64,000 bases of DNA from Bacilli bacterium (lineage in GTDB: Bacteria; Bacillota_I; Bacilli_A; ML615J-28; CAG-313), in NCBI GenBank assembly GCA_017411715.1, contig JAFQPO010000001.1, positions 89,981-153,980 of the forward strand. Reading direction: 5' to 3'. The notes beneath the pieces are model-generated. The model had not been told where the DNA came from. It saw nothing but the letters and a program-made list of their open reading frames with translations, and did no database searches. Positions 1-10,619 of the stretch are shown piece after piece. Each line of letters starts with the position of its first letter. The first letter of the stretch is position 1. The translations under genes were made by a program, and so were the position numbers.

Positions 1-1762
1 CATCTAAAATGGTTCCTGAATTTACTAAATAAACAGTTGTTGGGTTAGATGGGTCATATTGTTTATGTTGATATCCATAGAATGCTCCCCAGTAAACATA
101 GTTACTATCTAATGAGCCAACTTTCTTAGTTATGTCTAAATCAATATCAACAGTTCCTGCCATCCATGTGTTATAAATCTGACAATTTAAAGCATCTAAT
201 CCATTAGAGAAACTTCCGACAACACCACCAACACTGCTTCCACCAATGACATCACAATATGTTGTTGAATTACTAATGTGATATTGACCACTAGGTAATG
301 CAGATACGAGTACATCACCCGCAAGACCACCTACATAAGAACCTGCTTTAATATCACCATATACGCTACAATTATCAATTTGGGCACCATGCTTACTTCC
401 TAGTCTTCCTACAAGGCCACCAACAGTATTACTAGTTGATGTAATGGAAACATTAGCACTAATGTTTTTAACTTTTGCAAAATCATTAACTTGGCTAATA
501 AAACCACCAACTACTTTAGCATTAGTAGTAATAACAGCTTTAAATTTAAGTTCTTCTTCAAATAAAGTATTATATGCTTCATCTGATATAACTGCAAAAA
601 CACCACCAACATTTGTTGCGCCTGCAATATCTGTTGTAATCTTAATATTTAAATCATCATTAATATCTATTTCACGACCACCAAAGTAACCCGCAATACC
701 ACCAACATATTGTTTACCATTTAACACTTCAATTTCATTATTTGTATAAGTAATTTTCGCATCAGTTATTGTTTTTTCGACAAGAACTCTTGTATCATAA
801 ACTGCTAGTCTATCATAACATCCAACAATACCACCAACGTATTTACTTTGACTAACATTATCAATTTTTATTTCCTTACCTGCTACTCTACCAGTTTCTA
901 AACATTCAATATTCGGTGCTTTATATTCTAAATTATTGATTGTTCCTAATAATTCAAGAGTATCATTTAGTTCTTCACATACTATGCGGCCAACAATACC
1001 ACCTACATAGTTACCACCTTTAATAAGCGATGTAGATAAAACTTTTACATTTAAGAAAACATTTTGATGATTGATGTTTAGATTTTGAATATCATTATTT
1101 GTAATTATAAAACTTGGTTCTATTAATGCCCCCGCAATACCACCAACATTGCTTCCTGTTACATCAAGGTTACCATCAAAAGATACAGTGTTAAAAGTAT
1201 TTGCTTTTAGGGTTAAACTCTCATAATAAACATCAGTTGGAGCAGATATTGTCTTAACTTCACCTACAAGACCACCAACATTATCACCAACAACATTGAA
1301 TGTACCTTTGACATTGACATTGCTAATTGAACCAGTTTCATCAGTACAATTATCATTCTTAGTTGTGTAATTAGTTGTAATAGTACCTGCGATACCACCA
1401 AAATTATTACCTATTACTTCATTTGATGCAAGATATGTAATGGTAAAGCTATTACCATTAAAACTACCACCAAATGTATTAAACATATTAATCGTATTAT
1501 TTGTACCATCACCAAGTTGGGATGTAACAATAATATCACTAACAAGAATAAAGTGACTATTTGTAAAAGATGGATTATTCTTAAACAATAAGAATTCACT
1601 TTCATCTTTTATTTGATATGGATCACTTATCGTTCCACTTCCATGTTCAAAACTATCAGCCATTTCAACTGCTGATACTTTCTTTGGTGTTTGTAATAAT
1701 GTGAGTATCGATAGTATCATCACAAACATCAATATAAAATACTTACTAATTCTTGTTTTCAT
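1..1762 (-). CDS. Secreted GLUG-repeat surface protein (partial, cut by left edge)
   Basis: The frame is open from the ATG at 1762 to the window edge (587 residues visible; the C-terminus lies outside). The start is preceded by a GAGGTG ribosome site six bases away. Residues 1-31 form a signal peptide (basic MKTRISKY, hydrophobic stretch, then VSA). The rest is built of about ten repeats with the core VGGIxG or VGGLVG every 40-60 residues, the GLUG-type repeat found in bacterial surface and adhesin-like proteins, which probably folds as a beta-solenoid. It lies downstream of the ABC exporter and the 2,013-aa surface protein on the same strand, separated by two hairpins, so it may be the distal gene of that unit. 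An adhesive or matrix role is inference; any wall anchor would be outside the window. Confidence 0.8.
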   Translation of the reverse strand, partial: MKTRISKYFILMFVMILSILTLLQTPKKVSAVEMADSFEHGSGTISDPYQIKDESEFLLFKNNPSFTNSHFILVSDIIVTSQLGDGTNNTINMFNTFGGSFNGNSFTITYLASNEVIGNNFGGIAGTITTNYTTKNDNCTDETGSISNVNVKGTFNVVGDNVGGLVGEVKTISAPTDVYYESLTLKANTFNTVSFDGNLDVTGSNVGGIAGALIEPSFIITNNDIQNLNINHQNVFLNVKVLSTSLIKGGNYVGGIVGRIVCEELNDTLELLGTINNLEYKAPNIECLETGRVAGKEIKIDNVSQSKYVGGIVGCYDRLAVYDTRVLVEKTITDAKITYTNNEIEVLNGKQYVGGIAGYFGGREIDINDDLNIKITTDIAGATNVGGVFAVISDEAYNTLFEEELKFKAVITTNAKVVGGFISQVNDFAKVKNISANVSITSTSNTVGGLVGRLGSKHGAQIDNCSVYGDIKAGSYVGGLAGDVLVSALPSGQYHISNSTTYCDVIGGSSVGGVVGSFSNGLDALNCQIYNTWMAGTVDIDLDITKKVGSLDSNYVYWGAFYGYQHKQYDPSNPTTVYLVNSGTILD

Positions 1763-1784
1763 AAAGCACCTCTATTTATTTATT

Positions 1785-1848
1785 TTCAAAAGCAAAAATA
1801 TTAAATTGCTTTAATACCTTTGCTTTTGAAGCAAGGATAAATCCTTGC
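1785..1848 (-). repeat. Two tandem hairpins between the giant surface genes
   Basis: A perfect 12-base inverted repeat (TTCAAAAGCAAA at 1785-1796, its complement at 1819-1830) abuts a second perfect 8-base hairpin (GCAAGGAT at 1831-1838, ATCCTTGC at 1841-1848, two-base loop). Both fill the 93-base gap between the 2,013-aa gene and the GLUG gene. Neither has a strong T-tract in the minus direction, so they look more like RNA-stability or attenuation elements than a plain terminator. Confidence 0.5.
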
Positions 1849-1855
1849 AACAAAA

Positions 1856-4800
1856 TTATTCATTTACTGGCTTAATCATTTCATAAGCTTTTTGACTCTT
1901 CAAGTCATCTAATTGTTTTTGATAAGTGATTGTTGTTTCACGATTATCATAGATATAGAATTTGAATGATTCATTACCAGATGCATAAGGTAACGCTTTA
2001 TATAAAGCAGCAAAATTACCTTGTACATAACCAGATGAAATAAAATCATCTGAAGCAAATTGTTTCATACTTACATAGTAAGGATGATCAGGGAATAAGT
2101 CAGTATCCATTTCATTATTAACAATATGATAGTTTTTACCACCACCATAAAGTGCTATACCGCCATGAACATAGATATCATCGTCCCCACCACTATATTT
2201 AGTTACTAGTAATTCATAACCTGATACCTTATCTACTAGGTATTTAAATAATCCTTGTACATCAAAGGCAAAAATATCACCATCAATTAATGTTGAACTA
2301 TCAACACTAGAAAGTGGTTTCCAGTCATAAATTCTGACATCACCTTGTAATGTTAACATAGCAGGATAACTTGTTCCAGCAATATTTTCCCATCCATCTT
2401 TCTTGAAGTCATAACTTCCATACTTCATACCATCTAAGCAAGGACCAGCAAATGTTGATTCTAGTCCAATCGAGAAGAATCCGCTATTTGTAAAGACAGA
2501 ATTCTTAACAGTTACAAATGTTTTAACTAAATTATTCATAAAATACTCATTATTCATATTGTATTCTTCATTTGTTGAATAATTTGAATCTTTATAGGCA
2601 TATCTAGCTGAAGTATCAGTATTATGATTTGGTTTATCTTTAAGAGGATCATAGTTGCTTGCGTAGAATTTATTACCTTTATTATCAGTTAAATATGGAG
2701 AAACAGATTCCCAAATATTACTTTGATCTAATTCACCTTCTAGGAATTGATTAGTTCCCATTTTTAAGATGAATTCACGGCCCATAGAAAGAATACTACT
2801 TTCAATTCTAACATGAATAGGTTCAACCTCAAGTGGATTTTCACTGTGTGGTTTACCATATACTCTAACTACAGTACGACCATTTTTAATACGAGAGTTT
2901 GTAATATCAACATTATCACCCATAATTTCAAGTGTTGTACCAACATAGTTTAGATGATTCATTTCGATATATCTTGTACCATCACGATCTTCTTCTAATA
3001 AGAAATCATCATCACAAGCTTGTAATGTTACATTATCTAAGCGAATATTATCATTTCTAATTAAGAATGCAATATTATCTTGAGCTTTAGCACTCGCACC
3101 AACTGATGAATTACCTCCAAACCAAACTAGGTTAAGTGGACCTTCAAATACTGAAACAACATTACCATTACTATCTTTTAAAGGACCATAAGTGAATGGG
3201 TCAGTAACAGTTGTGATATTCTTAGTATCTATAATGTATCCATTACCAAAAATATCATTTGTAATTTCATAACAGTATTTAACATCAGGATGTGATTTTT
3301 TATTATTTTCATAATAAGACCAGTCAGCTGTAGTTGGTAAATAATTGATTTCACTTCTTAAAATTCTAGCAGCTTCTTGCATTGCCGCAAGCATCTTCTC
3401 GTCATCATTTTTATAATTTCCACTAGGTGCAAGTTCAGGATTAATCGTTCTACTTAAACCGTTATACACAAATAAATCTTGGCCAATATTAATATTATTT
3501 AGTAATACAGCAGGTAATGTATTTTCACTTGCATAAAGCATACCTTTATAAGTACTTACATTAACACCTGGAACAAGCATTAAACGAAGTGATGCATAAT
3601 TTCCTTCCATTGTTAAGCCTAGTTCATAATTACCTTTAGAAATAGCTTTAATAACAACAATTTGTGATTCAGTTAAAGCATCACTAATTATTAATTTACC
3701 ATTTTCTAAAGTAGCAACATTTTCAATACTAGTAACAAGGTCTAGTGTTTCTGGATGAACTAAGAAATATAATAATTTATCACTAGGAACCATTACGCCA
3801 TTACCATCTACCATTTCAAATGAACGTTCTAATTTAGAAGCTCCGTTTTGATCATCGTATGTTTCACGACCAATTGCTACATAGTTTGAGATTTCTCTTG
3901 GAATTTCATTAAATGATAATCCATCATATGTTTCAACTACATTAATAGTCATTTCTTCTTCGAATAAGACAGAACCCGAAGAAATTAATTTAACAATAAT
4001 CTTAACTTTTGCTGTACCTTCGGCAATACCATTAATTTGAATACTAGAAGATGTACCAGCAATTGATAAAATTGCTTCGTCTGATGTAGACCATATAAAT
4101 TCTAATTCCTCAACTGGAATATTATTTGTTACATAGATACTGTTTGAAGCTCCTAATTTAATATATTCAGGATAAGCAAGTTCAAAATTTGAAATATTTT
4201 GAGTAATTGTTGCTTCATATTTAACATCAAACTTAACACCAGCAATCGCAAGTTGATAAGTAATAACTGTTTCTTGTCCTAATTCATTTGTTAAGAAACG
4301 TCCTGAAATTTCAAAACTACCATTAGGAAGTTTTGTAAATCCTAAATCAACTACACTATCATCATAACCTAATTCTAAACCATAATCATAATGGCCTAAA
4401 CTATTTAATGTTGAAGTAGCAACATTTAATTGGAATGTAAAGTCAGATGACCAAACAATTTGATCTTCAATTTCTCTAATTCCTGATAATACACTAAAAC
4501 TATACTTGATACTTTGAATATCTTCATATTGAACTTTAAACTCACAAGTACCAGTACTTGTAGTATCAATATTACCAACAATCATATCACTAGTTAAATC
4601 AACTATTTCTTTTTCCCCATTATTATAAGTTAATTCTACAGAATAATTATTTAAGTTAATCTTTTGATTTAATAAATAAACATTGTCAAATTTCTTAGCT
4701 AAAGCAACTTTAACAACACTTAATTCCGCAAGATTAAATTTAATTTCTTGTGTATAGCCACTATAAGTAACTTTAATAACTTTTTCACCTACTGTATATA

Positions 4801-7800
4801 AATTGCGAGGTAATTCATGTTGTACTTCACCAAGCGATACAATTAGTGGTTTAAGATTAGGGTTTTGGAATACAATTCTTAAAGTAATTTCATAGAAATC
4901 AATATCAGATCCTACTACATATTCACTTTCTAAACCACTCTCCACAATAATTTCTTTAACTTGTTTATCAATTACTGTGTATGAAAATTCTTCTTCATAA
5001 CCAAATACTGTAAAAGTATATGTCTTTTTAGATGACGTATTAAATTTATTTTTATCAACTACACCAGGAGTAATAGCTTCAATATCTTTAACAGTTAACA
5101 TTCTAACTTCTTTTGCGTAATTATTACCATAGTAAATAACAGCTCTAACAGAATCTATTAAGACTTCTTCTTCTAATTCGAAAATTCCATCAAAATCTAG
5201 TAATTCAACATATTCAATTACTTTTTCCATTACTTGGTAATTGATAATTTCTATTATTGAATGATATTTAATTTCAAATGTGGCATTTTTACTTTCAGTT
5301 ACTAATGTTTCGCTTTCTAACACATATTCACTAATACCATCTAAAACGATGTTATTACCATCTTGATTACTTATCTTAGCAACCGCCTCGTCTAAAGATA
5401 ATTTATCGCCAATTAAATATTTATCTTTAAAGAATACTAAATCAAACGATGCGTTTGTTAAATCAGGAGCTGCAATTTCATTTTCATAAACATTATAATG
5501 AATATCAAAAGTTTGACCTAAAACTTCCACTTGTAGTGTAAATGATCCAGCTACTGTCGTATCAAAATTTAAACTATTAAATAAATCACTTACTAATACT
5601 TTTTGAAGTAAAGTATTATTATTAGTTATTATTTGTTTTGACGAAAGTTTTAAGCTATTAGTTAAACTTGTTTCAACCCACACATATGAATTCATAGCAT
5701 CAACTACTTCATTAACTAAGAAGCTTGTTTTAAATGTAGAATCTAAGTACATATAATCTGCTTGAGTATCAACAACTTCTAATTCTACTTCTTGACTTAC
5801 ACCTTGGTAAGTAATTGTAACAGTTGTTTTTCCAACATTTTCAGTATCAAATCCTGTCACAATAACATCTATTTCTGACATTAAGTATTCTTCTTCACTA
5901 AATGCTTGATTAGTATAAGTTAAAGATAATTTACTATATTTTAATAAATCGTTTAGCGCTGTATCTTTTAATACAACTTTTGAACCTAAATATTCAATAC
6001 TAGATACAATTTTCTTATTCGTATTATTCAATTGTTCTTGATTTTCCCATACTGTATATGTAAGATTTTTAATTAAGCCATGGTATTTAATTTGAACATT
6101 ATAAGTTCCAACCTTTGATGTGTCAAAAGCCCCCGCAACAATCATATCTTCGGTAACACTAACTTCATACTTTTCATCTTCATCAACAATAATTAATTTG
6201 ATATTTTCAAGATTAATTGCTTCATTTAAAAGATAATCTTGTTTGTATGATGATGATAAAACAATTTCATCAATGTCAATTTCTTCTACAAAATATTTAA
6301 ACTTATATGTTTGTCCTGCATATTTAATAGACATTTCTTTTTCACCAACACTTGTAGTATCAAAATCTGTAACCATACTTGGCGATAAAGAAACTATTTC
6401 ATTAAAAATATCATGAGTATAGATTAATTCCAAGAAAACTGTTTTAAAATCAAATACATCATTAAGCGCAAAATATTGTGAGAAATTAATCAAATTATTA
6501 GATAATACTTCTTTAGATAAGATATTTAATCTTACAACTACATCTTCATAACCTTTAATTGAGAATTCAATTGTTGTATCTTCTAGAATATAATCTTCTC
6601 TTGTATCGAAAGCAAAATCTGCTATTAAATGTGAATCAGATAAAATTAATGATTCTCTTAATTTTAATTTAGTTGATGAATATACGCTATTTGTATAATT
6701 GATTATAAATGAGAAATCACTATAAAGTAAAGTTTCTCCTACTTTAAAATCAATATCAATTATATGTTGTTTTTTCTCTTCATCATATTTACTGATTGCT
6801 TCGTGCAATTCCCCATCGATAACAACATTTAATTTAACATCGGAAATTTTCTTTTCTAATACTTCATATTCAAATTCTTGTGTGAATCCATCATATGTAA
6901 TCGCAAATGTATGTTTACCAGCTGTAGTTGTATCTAAATAACCATCAATAACACTACCTGATGCGGCTGCACTAACAAGATTAGTAGTTACGCTTGGATA
7001 ATGACCGCCCACATAGTTAACTAAATAACGGATATCTTGAATATCAATTTCTTGATTTAAAAGTAGTGGAGTTGAAAGTAACATTCCTACTTCATCTTCA
7101 ACTAATTTAATATTCTCAACAATCTTGTCATGATAATTTTCAACAACTATAACTCTGTATTTTGATACAATTTTTTGTTCTTCTTCTAATGTTGTGTAGG
7201 TTGCGACAATATAAGCTTCACCGTACCCTTTTGGTGTAATAGTTGCTTCATAGATATTAGCTGAAATATTGTTAAGTTTTACATCTATAACATTTTTATT
7301 TGAAGATTCTAACTTAACATTACTATGTTGAATATTACCTGGTAAAACTTCAACTGCTACATTTAAAGTAGAACTTAAATCAATTTTGATTTCATCTTTA
7401 TCTGCAAAATTCACATCTTCATTGTTACGATAAACATCAGTAAACTCAAGTGTTCTCGCATAATAATAACGAAGATTTAAGTTTACTTTAGTTTGATAGT
7501 TACCATCATTAGTAGAAATAGTAATAGTATATTTACCAGAATAATCAATACCATCTGCGATATCTTGAACTTTTACTATTCCTGTTTCATTATCAAAAGT
7601 AACATTATTTTTAGCAAAACCTTCTCTTAGAGATCTTAAATCACTTGATACTTCTTCATCATAACTACAAGTATATGTAAGACCTTGGTTTTTAGCATTA
7701 GCAGGACGAACAGAAGCTTTTATTTCTAATTCTTCCCACTTATCAATATATCTAGTATAATTTGTTTGAGATTTTTCTAAAGCGATTCCACTTACCGGAA

Positions 7801-7897
7801 TATCAACTTGACGACTAATAGTTTTAGTTGAAGCTAAAATTAAAACCATTAGAATCAAAGGAATCGTTATAATCAATGCAATAATCTTCTTATTCAT
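1856..7897 (-). CDS. Giant membrane-anchored Ig-like/beta-helix surface protein, 2,013 aa
   Basis: The N-terminus has a short basic head and one hydrophobic helix (about residues 5-24), which can act as a signal anchor. Residues 30 to about 1350 are a chain of about a dozen modules, most ending in the pattern FDT(S/T)xxG...V.I.Y.G...xxYxV, typical of bacterial Ig-like (Big_3 type) domains. The last 500 or so residues hold asparagine-rich LDNV/ITNS strands that look like a right-handed parallel beta-helix. No LPxTG signal or C-terminal membrane segment is seen. The ATG follows the permease stop codon with no gap, so the two are almost certainly translationally coupled. Function is unknown. Adhesion, or acting as cargo or partner of the adjacent ABC exporter, is inference. 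Confidence 0.85.
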   Translation of the reverse strand: MNKKIIALIITIPLILMVLILASTKTISRQVDIPVSGIALEKSQTNYTRYIDKWEELEIKASVRPANAKNQGLTYTCSYDEEVSSDLRSLREGFAKNNVTFDNETGIVKVQDIADGIDYSGKYTITISTNDGNYQTKVNLNLRYYYARTLEFTDVYRNNEDVNFADKDEIKIDLSSTLNVAVEVLPGNIQHSNVKLESSNKNVIDVKLNNISANIYEATITPKGYGEAYIVATYTTLEEEQKIVSKYRVIVVENYHDKIVENIKLVEDEVGMLLSTPLLLNQEIDIQDIRYLVNYVGGHYPSVTTNLVSAAASGSVIDGYLDTTTAGKHTFAITYDGFTQEFEYEVLEKKISDVKLNVVIDGELHEAISKYDEEKKQHIIDIDFKVGETLLYSDFSFIINYTNSVYSSTKLKLRESLILSDSHLIADFAFDTREDYILEDTTIEFSIKGYEDVVVRLNILSKEVLSNNLINFSQYFALNDVFDFKTVFLELIYTHDIFNEIVSLSPSMVTDFDTTSVGEKEMSIKYAGQTYKFKYFVEEIDIDEIVLSSSYKQDYLLNEAINLENIKLIIVDEDEKYEVSVTEDMIVAGAFDTSKVGTYNVQIKYHGLIKNLTYTVWENQEQLNNTNKKIVSSIEYLGSKVVLKDTALNDLLKYSKLSLTYTNQAFSEEEYLMSEIDVIVTGFDTENVGKTTVTITYQGVSQEVELEVVDTQADYMYLDSTFKTSFLVNEVVDAMNSYVWVETSLTNSLKLSSKQIITNNNTLLQKVLVSDLFNSLNFDTTVAGSFTLQVEVLGQTFDIHYNVYENEIAAPDLTNASFDLVFFKDKYLIGDKLSLDEAVAKISNQDGNNIVLDGISEYVLESETLVTESKNATFEIKYHSIIEIINYQVMEKVIEYVELLDFDGIFELEEEVLIDSVRAVIYYGNNYAKEVRMLTVKDIEAITPGVVDKNKFNTSSKKTYTFTVFGYEEEFSYTVIDKQVKEIIVESGLESEYVVGSDIDFYEITLRIVFQNPNLKPLIVSLGEVQHELPRNLYTVGEKVIKVTYSGYTQEIKFNLAELSVVKVALAKKFDNVYLLNQKINLNNYSVELTYNNGEKEIVDLTSDMIVGNIDTTSTGTCEFKVQYEDIQSIKYSFSVLSGIREIEDQIVWSSDFTFQLNVATSTLNSLGHYDYGLELGYDDSVVDLGFTKLPNGSFEISGRFLTNELGQETVITYQLAIAGVKFDVKYEATITQNISNFELAYPEYIKLGASNSIYVTNNIPVEELEFIWSTSDEAILSIAGTSSSIQINGIAEGTAKVKIIVKLISSGSVLFEEEMTINVVETYDGLSFNEIPREISNYVAIGRETYDDQNGASKLERSFEMVDGNGVMVPSDKLLYFLVHPETLDLVTSIENVATLENGKLIISDALTESQIVVIKAISKGNYELGLTMEGNYASLRLMLVPGVNVSTYKGMLYASENTLPAVLLNNINIGQDLFVYNGLSRTINPELAPSGNYKNDDEKMLAAMQEAARILRSEINYLPTTADWSYYENNKKSHPDVKYCYEITNDIFGNGYIIDTKNITTVTDPFTYGPLKDSNGNVVSVFEGPLNLVWFGGNSSVGASAKAQDNIAFLIRNDNIRLDNVTLQACDDDFLLEEDRDGTRYIEMNHLNYVGTTLEIMGDNVDITNSRIKNGRTVVRVYGKPHSENPLEVEPIHVRIESSILSMGREFILKMGTNQFLEGELDQSNIWESVSPYLTDNKGNKFYASNYDPLKDKPNHNTDTSARYAYKDSNYSTNEEYNMNNEYFMNNLVKTFVTVKNSVFTNSGFFSIGLESTFAGPCLDGMKYGSYDFKKDGWENIAGTSYPAMLTLQGDVRIYDWKPLSSVDSSTLIDGDIFAFDVQGLFKYLVDKVSGYELLVTKYSGGDDDIYVHGGIALYGGGKNYHIVNNEMDTDLFPDHPYYVSMKQFASDDFISSGYVQGNFAALYKALPYASGNESFKFYIYDNRETTITYQKQLDDLKSQKAYEMIKPVNE

Positions 7898-9610
7898 CTA
7901 ATTCACCGTATTATAGAATCTCTTCGATAATCCTTTCAATAAATAGATAACTGAAACACCTGTAATTAAAACAACCACAACAGCAATGAAAGCAATTGAA
8001 ATTGGTTGAACTAACGCAACATTAATTCCAGCTTTTGTGGCGAGTTTTTGGAAAGATTCATCTTTCAAAATACCTAATATTAATAATACGCCACTAATTA
8101 AACCAGAAACTAAGACACCAAGCATAATAACAAATGAGATGGTTGGTGTTGATTCTTTAATTTCATTTTCTTCGTTATCAGCAAAACGAGGTTTATTCAA
8201 ATCTTTGCGGGTAGCAAACATGATTTCACTAACTGAAATAACAGCCGTAATAACAAAAATTAATAATGCTTGTAAAACATTGACATATCCTGTAACACAT
8301 GCAATAATGCAGCTGATTAAAATTGAAGCAACACTAACTGTACTACAGAAGATAATTTTAGAAAAAACAATTTGTTTATAAGAGATTGGCATTGTTTTTT
8401 CCATTGTAAACATTGATCCTTCTCGGCTAATATTACTAGCACAGAAAGTATTAGTTAGTACACTTAGCATCATAATAATTGTAATAGTTAATTCAAAATC
8501 GATATTTGCAAGACCACCAATTAGATTAGTAACAAAGCCTGAAAAGTTAACAATCAGACAAAATACCATAACCGGCATTGTTACAGCAGTCGCTAAGAAT
8601 TGGAATGTATAGTTAGGAGTTCTTAAAACCATAATGAACTCTTTTTTAATTAGATTCAAAAGTCCACTGCGATGTTTAATCTTAGTACGTTTAGTAAATG
8701 TATTACGTCCACGACCTTCCATACCTGCTTTCATTACTTTGTTTAGAATTTTTATAACGATAAAGAATGCTAAAGCTAAAGCTGCACCTGCAATCAATAG
8801 AATCAAAAGTAACATTAACCAAGGTTTGTCACCTAAAATAAATCTTGCACAAAGATTAGCAGGATATAGAATTCGATACATTAAATTAAAGAACTTCATT
8901 GTTCCTTGACTAAAGAACTGATCTCTTACTTCACCAACTAACATATCTCCAACAGTACCTAAAATTTCACTATAAACTACAAAACCAGCCCCTAATAGAA
9001 CTATAATAATAATAGCAGTTAAAACAAAATGTGATTTTAAAAAGTTTACAATATGATAAGTAGCCATTGATAAGGCAGCAGCCATTAAAAGTGATACCAT
9101 TGGTAAAATAATTACCATTAGGATACTTCTAATCCAAAACATTGTATCCACTAAGTCAGTTCCATTCATTACAATTCCAACAGTTACAGTTAAAGGAATT
9201 AATGTAACAGCAGTAATTAAGACTTGGCTGATGAATAGAGTTGTAAGTTTTGATAAGAAAATTGACTCAGGTTTAATAGGTAATCTTACTAACACAACAA
9301 TATCGCTACCAGCTAAAATTTCACGATTAATTTTTCTAATCCCGGCAAATACATTAATAATAATAATTACTGTATAAGTAACTGTCATAATTTCTTTTAA
9401 TCTTAAAAGTGGTTCCCATTTTCCATATTCTTTTATTTCTGTATATGTTAGTAAAAATTCACGATATACTAACACTACAACCGCAACAATTGCTAAAGTT
9501 AAGAATACTGAAATGAAAATACCTAAGTAGTCTGTTTTCTTATTAAATCTACCTTTAATAGAAAACATACTCTTAATATCTTTTTTCAGCAGTAACAAAT
9601 AATCACTCAT
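7898..9610 (-). CDS. ABC-2 type exporter permease, 570 aa
   Basis: A polytopic membrane protein with about a dozen hydrophobic segments in two halves split by a basic cytoplasmic stretch (around residues 290-320, RGRNTFTKRTKIKHRSG). This resembles the large two-half permeases annotated as putative ABC exporters. Its start overlaps the ATPase stop by one base (TAATG), so it is the membrane partner of that ATPase. The next gene, the 2,013-aa surface protein, begins directly at its stop codon. The substrate cannot be read from sequence. The coupling to a giant extracellular protein suggests a role in surface biogenesis, which is inference. Confidence 0.85.
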   Translation of the reverse strand: MSDYLLLLKKDIKSMFSIKGRFNKKTDYLGIFISVFLTLAIVAVVVLVYREFLLTYTEIKEYGKWEPLLRLKEIMTVTYTVIIIINVFAGIRKINREILAGSDIVVLVRLPIKPESIFLSKLTTLFISQVLITAVTLIPLTVTVGIVMNGTDLVDTMFWIRSILMVIILPMVSLLMAAALSMATYHIVNFLKSHFVLTAIIIIVLLGAGFVVYSEILGTVGDMLVGEVRDQFFSQGTMKFFNLMYRILYPANLCARFILGDKPWLMLLLILLIAGAALALAFFIVIKILNKVMKAGMEGRGRNTFTKRTKIKHRSGLLNLIKKEFIMVLRTPNYTFQFLATAVTMPVMVFCLIVNFSGFVTNLIGGLANIDFELTITIIMMLSVLTNTFCASNISREGSMFTMEKTMPISYKQIVFSKIIFCSTVSVASILISCIIACVTGYVNVLQALLIFVITAVISVSEIMFATRKDLNKPRFADNEENEIKESTPTISFVIMLGVLVSGLISGVLLILGILKDESFQKLATKAGINVALVQPISIAFIAVVVVLITGVSVIYLLKGLSKRFYNTVN

Positions 9611-10392
9611 TATTCGTCACCTTCTTCAGCAGCACACTTTTCTAAGAAATATTCTTCAAGTGACATATGATATTTTTCACGACAAGATGAAACTGTAACT
9701 TCATCAACTAATTTACCTTTGTGAATAATATAAACACGGTCACAAATTTTTTCAACAATATCAATATTGTGAGAAGAGAAAAAGACAGTGTTACCATTTT
9801 TAGCATGTTCTTTAATATAGTTACGTAATGAATAAGTAGTTTGTGGGTCAAGTCCTGTAAAAGGTTCATCCAGGATTAAAACTTTAGGATTATGCATTAG
9901 AGCACCCATAATTGAGATTTTCTTTTTCATCCCGAATGAATATGAACTAATGATACTATGAATACGATCACCAAGCATAAAATGTTTTTGTAATTCTTCT
10001 ACTCTTGCGTTTGCGGCATCAGCAGGAATTTTATAAACATTAGCCATAAAGTCTAAATATTCCATCCCTGTCATTTTATCAAAAACGCTTCTATCATCTG
10101 GAACATAGCCAAATGTCTTTTTAGCATTAATTGCATCTTTAACGATGTCATATTCTAAAAATTTAATTTCTCCTTGTTCAAAAGGCAAGAACCCTGTTAA
10201 ACATTTAATTGTTGTACTTTTTCCTGCTCCATTACGACCTAATAAACCAATGACTTCATTTTTATAACCAACAATATTAATATCATCAGCTGCAAGAACT
10301 GGACTTTTTCCATATCTTTTTGATAAATGTGAAATTGATACTACTTTTGTCATTTCTTCATTTTGTAATGCATTTTCAACTATTTTTTCCAT
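9610..10392 (-). CDS. ABC transporter ATP-binding protein
   Basis: A 260-residue ABC ATPase. Walker A is GRNGAGKST at residues 52-60. The ABC signature is the degenerate YSFGMKKK, Walker B is LILDEP and the H-loop is SSHNID; all are in normal order, so it should hydrolyse ATP. I place the start at the ATG at 10392, which has a GGAGA site five bases upstream. The longer frame from 10503 adds 37 residues that no ABC protein has and lacks a ribosome site. It overlaps the permease by one base and heads the exporter and surface-protein unit running to the left edge. Confidence 0.9.
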   Translation of the reverse strand: MEKIVENALQNEEMTKVVSISHLSKRYGKSPVLAADDINIVGYKNEVIGLLGRNGAGKSTTIKCLTGFLPFEQGEIKFLEYDIVKDAINAKKTFGYVPDDRSVFDKMTGMEYLDFMANVYKIPADAANARVEELQKHFMLGDRIHSIISSYSFGMKKKISIMGALMHNPKVLILDEPFTGLDPQTTYSLRNYIKEHAKNGNTVFFSSHNIDIVEKICDRVYIIHKGKLVDEVTVSSCREKYHMSLEEYFLEKCAAEEGDE

Positions 10393-10444
10393 AAATATCT
10401 CCAATCTCTTAAGAATTGATAAAATTCCCATTTTAATTATACTT

Positions 10445-10473
10445 ATTTTACCACAAACCCTTCTCTTTGTCAC
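10445..10473 (-). promoter_or_regulatory. Candidate promoter of the ABC exporter operon
   Basis: On the minus strand GTGACA (10468-10473) and TAAAAT (10445-10450) are separated by 17 bases, about 50 bases upstream of the ATPase start. The -35 is imperfect. Confidence 0.35.
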
Positions 10474-10580
10474 GCTATACCTTACTACTAGTTCAAGTAG
10501 CATTTGCCATATTTTAGTGTTTTTTAAGCATTTAAATAGTACCTACTTAAATTTATTCAAAAGATTACTAATTTATCATA

Positions 10581-10619
10581 AAAAAACTCCCTAGACTATC
10601 TATAGCCTAGGGAATTTTT
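10581..10619. terminator. Terminator after the XRE-TPR regulator
   Basis: TCCCTAG (10588-10594) pairs with CTAGGGA (10607-10613). The minus-strand RNA then runs into seven U residues. A T-run on the plus side makes it symmetrical. Confidence 0.75.

Noticed and set aside
1..1762. Repeated short motifs on the left edge as a CRISPR-like or satellite array
   Set aside because: The repeats are at protein level (VGGIxG) with irregular spacing and one long open frame.
10393..10503. Longer N-terminus of the ABC ATPase
   Set aside because: No ribosome site at 10503, and the segment contains the candidate promoter.
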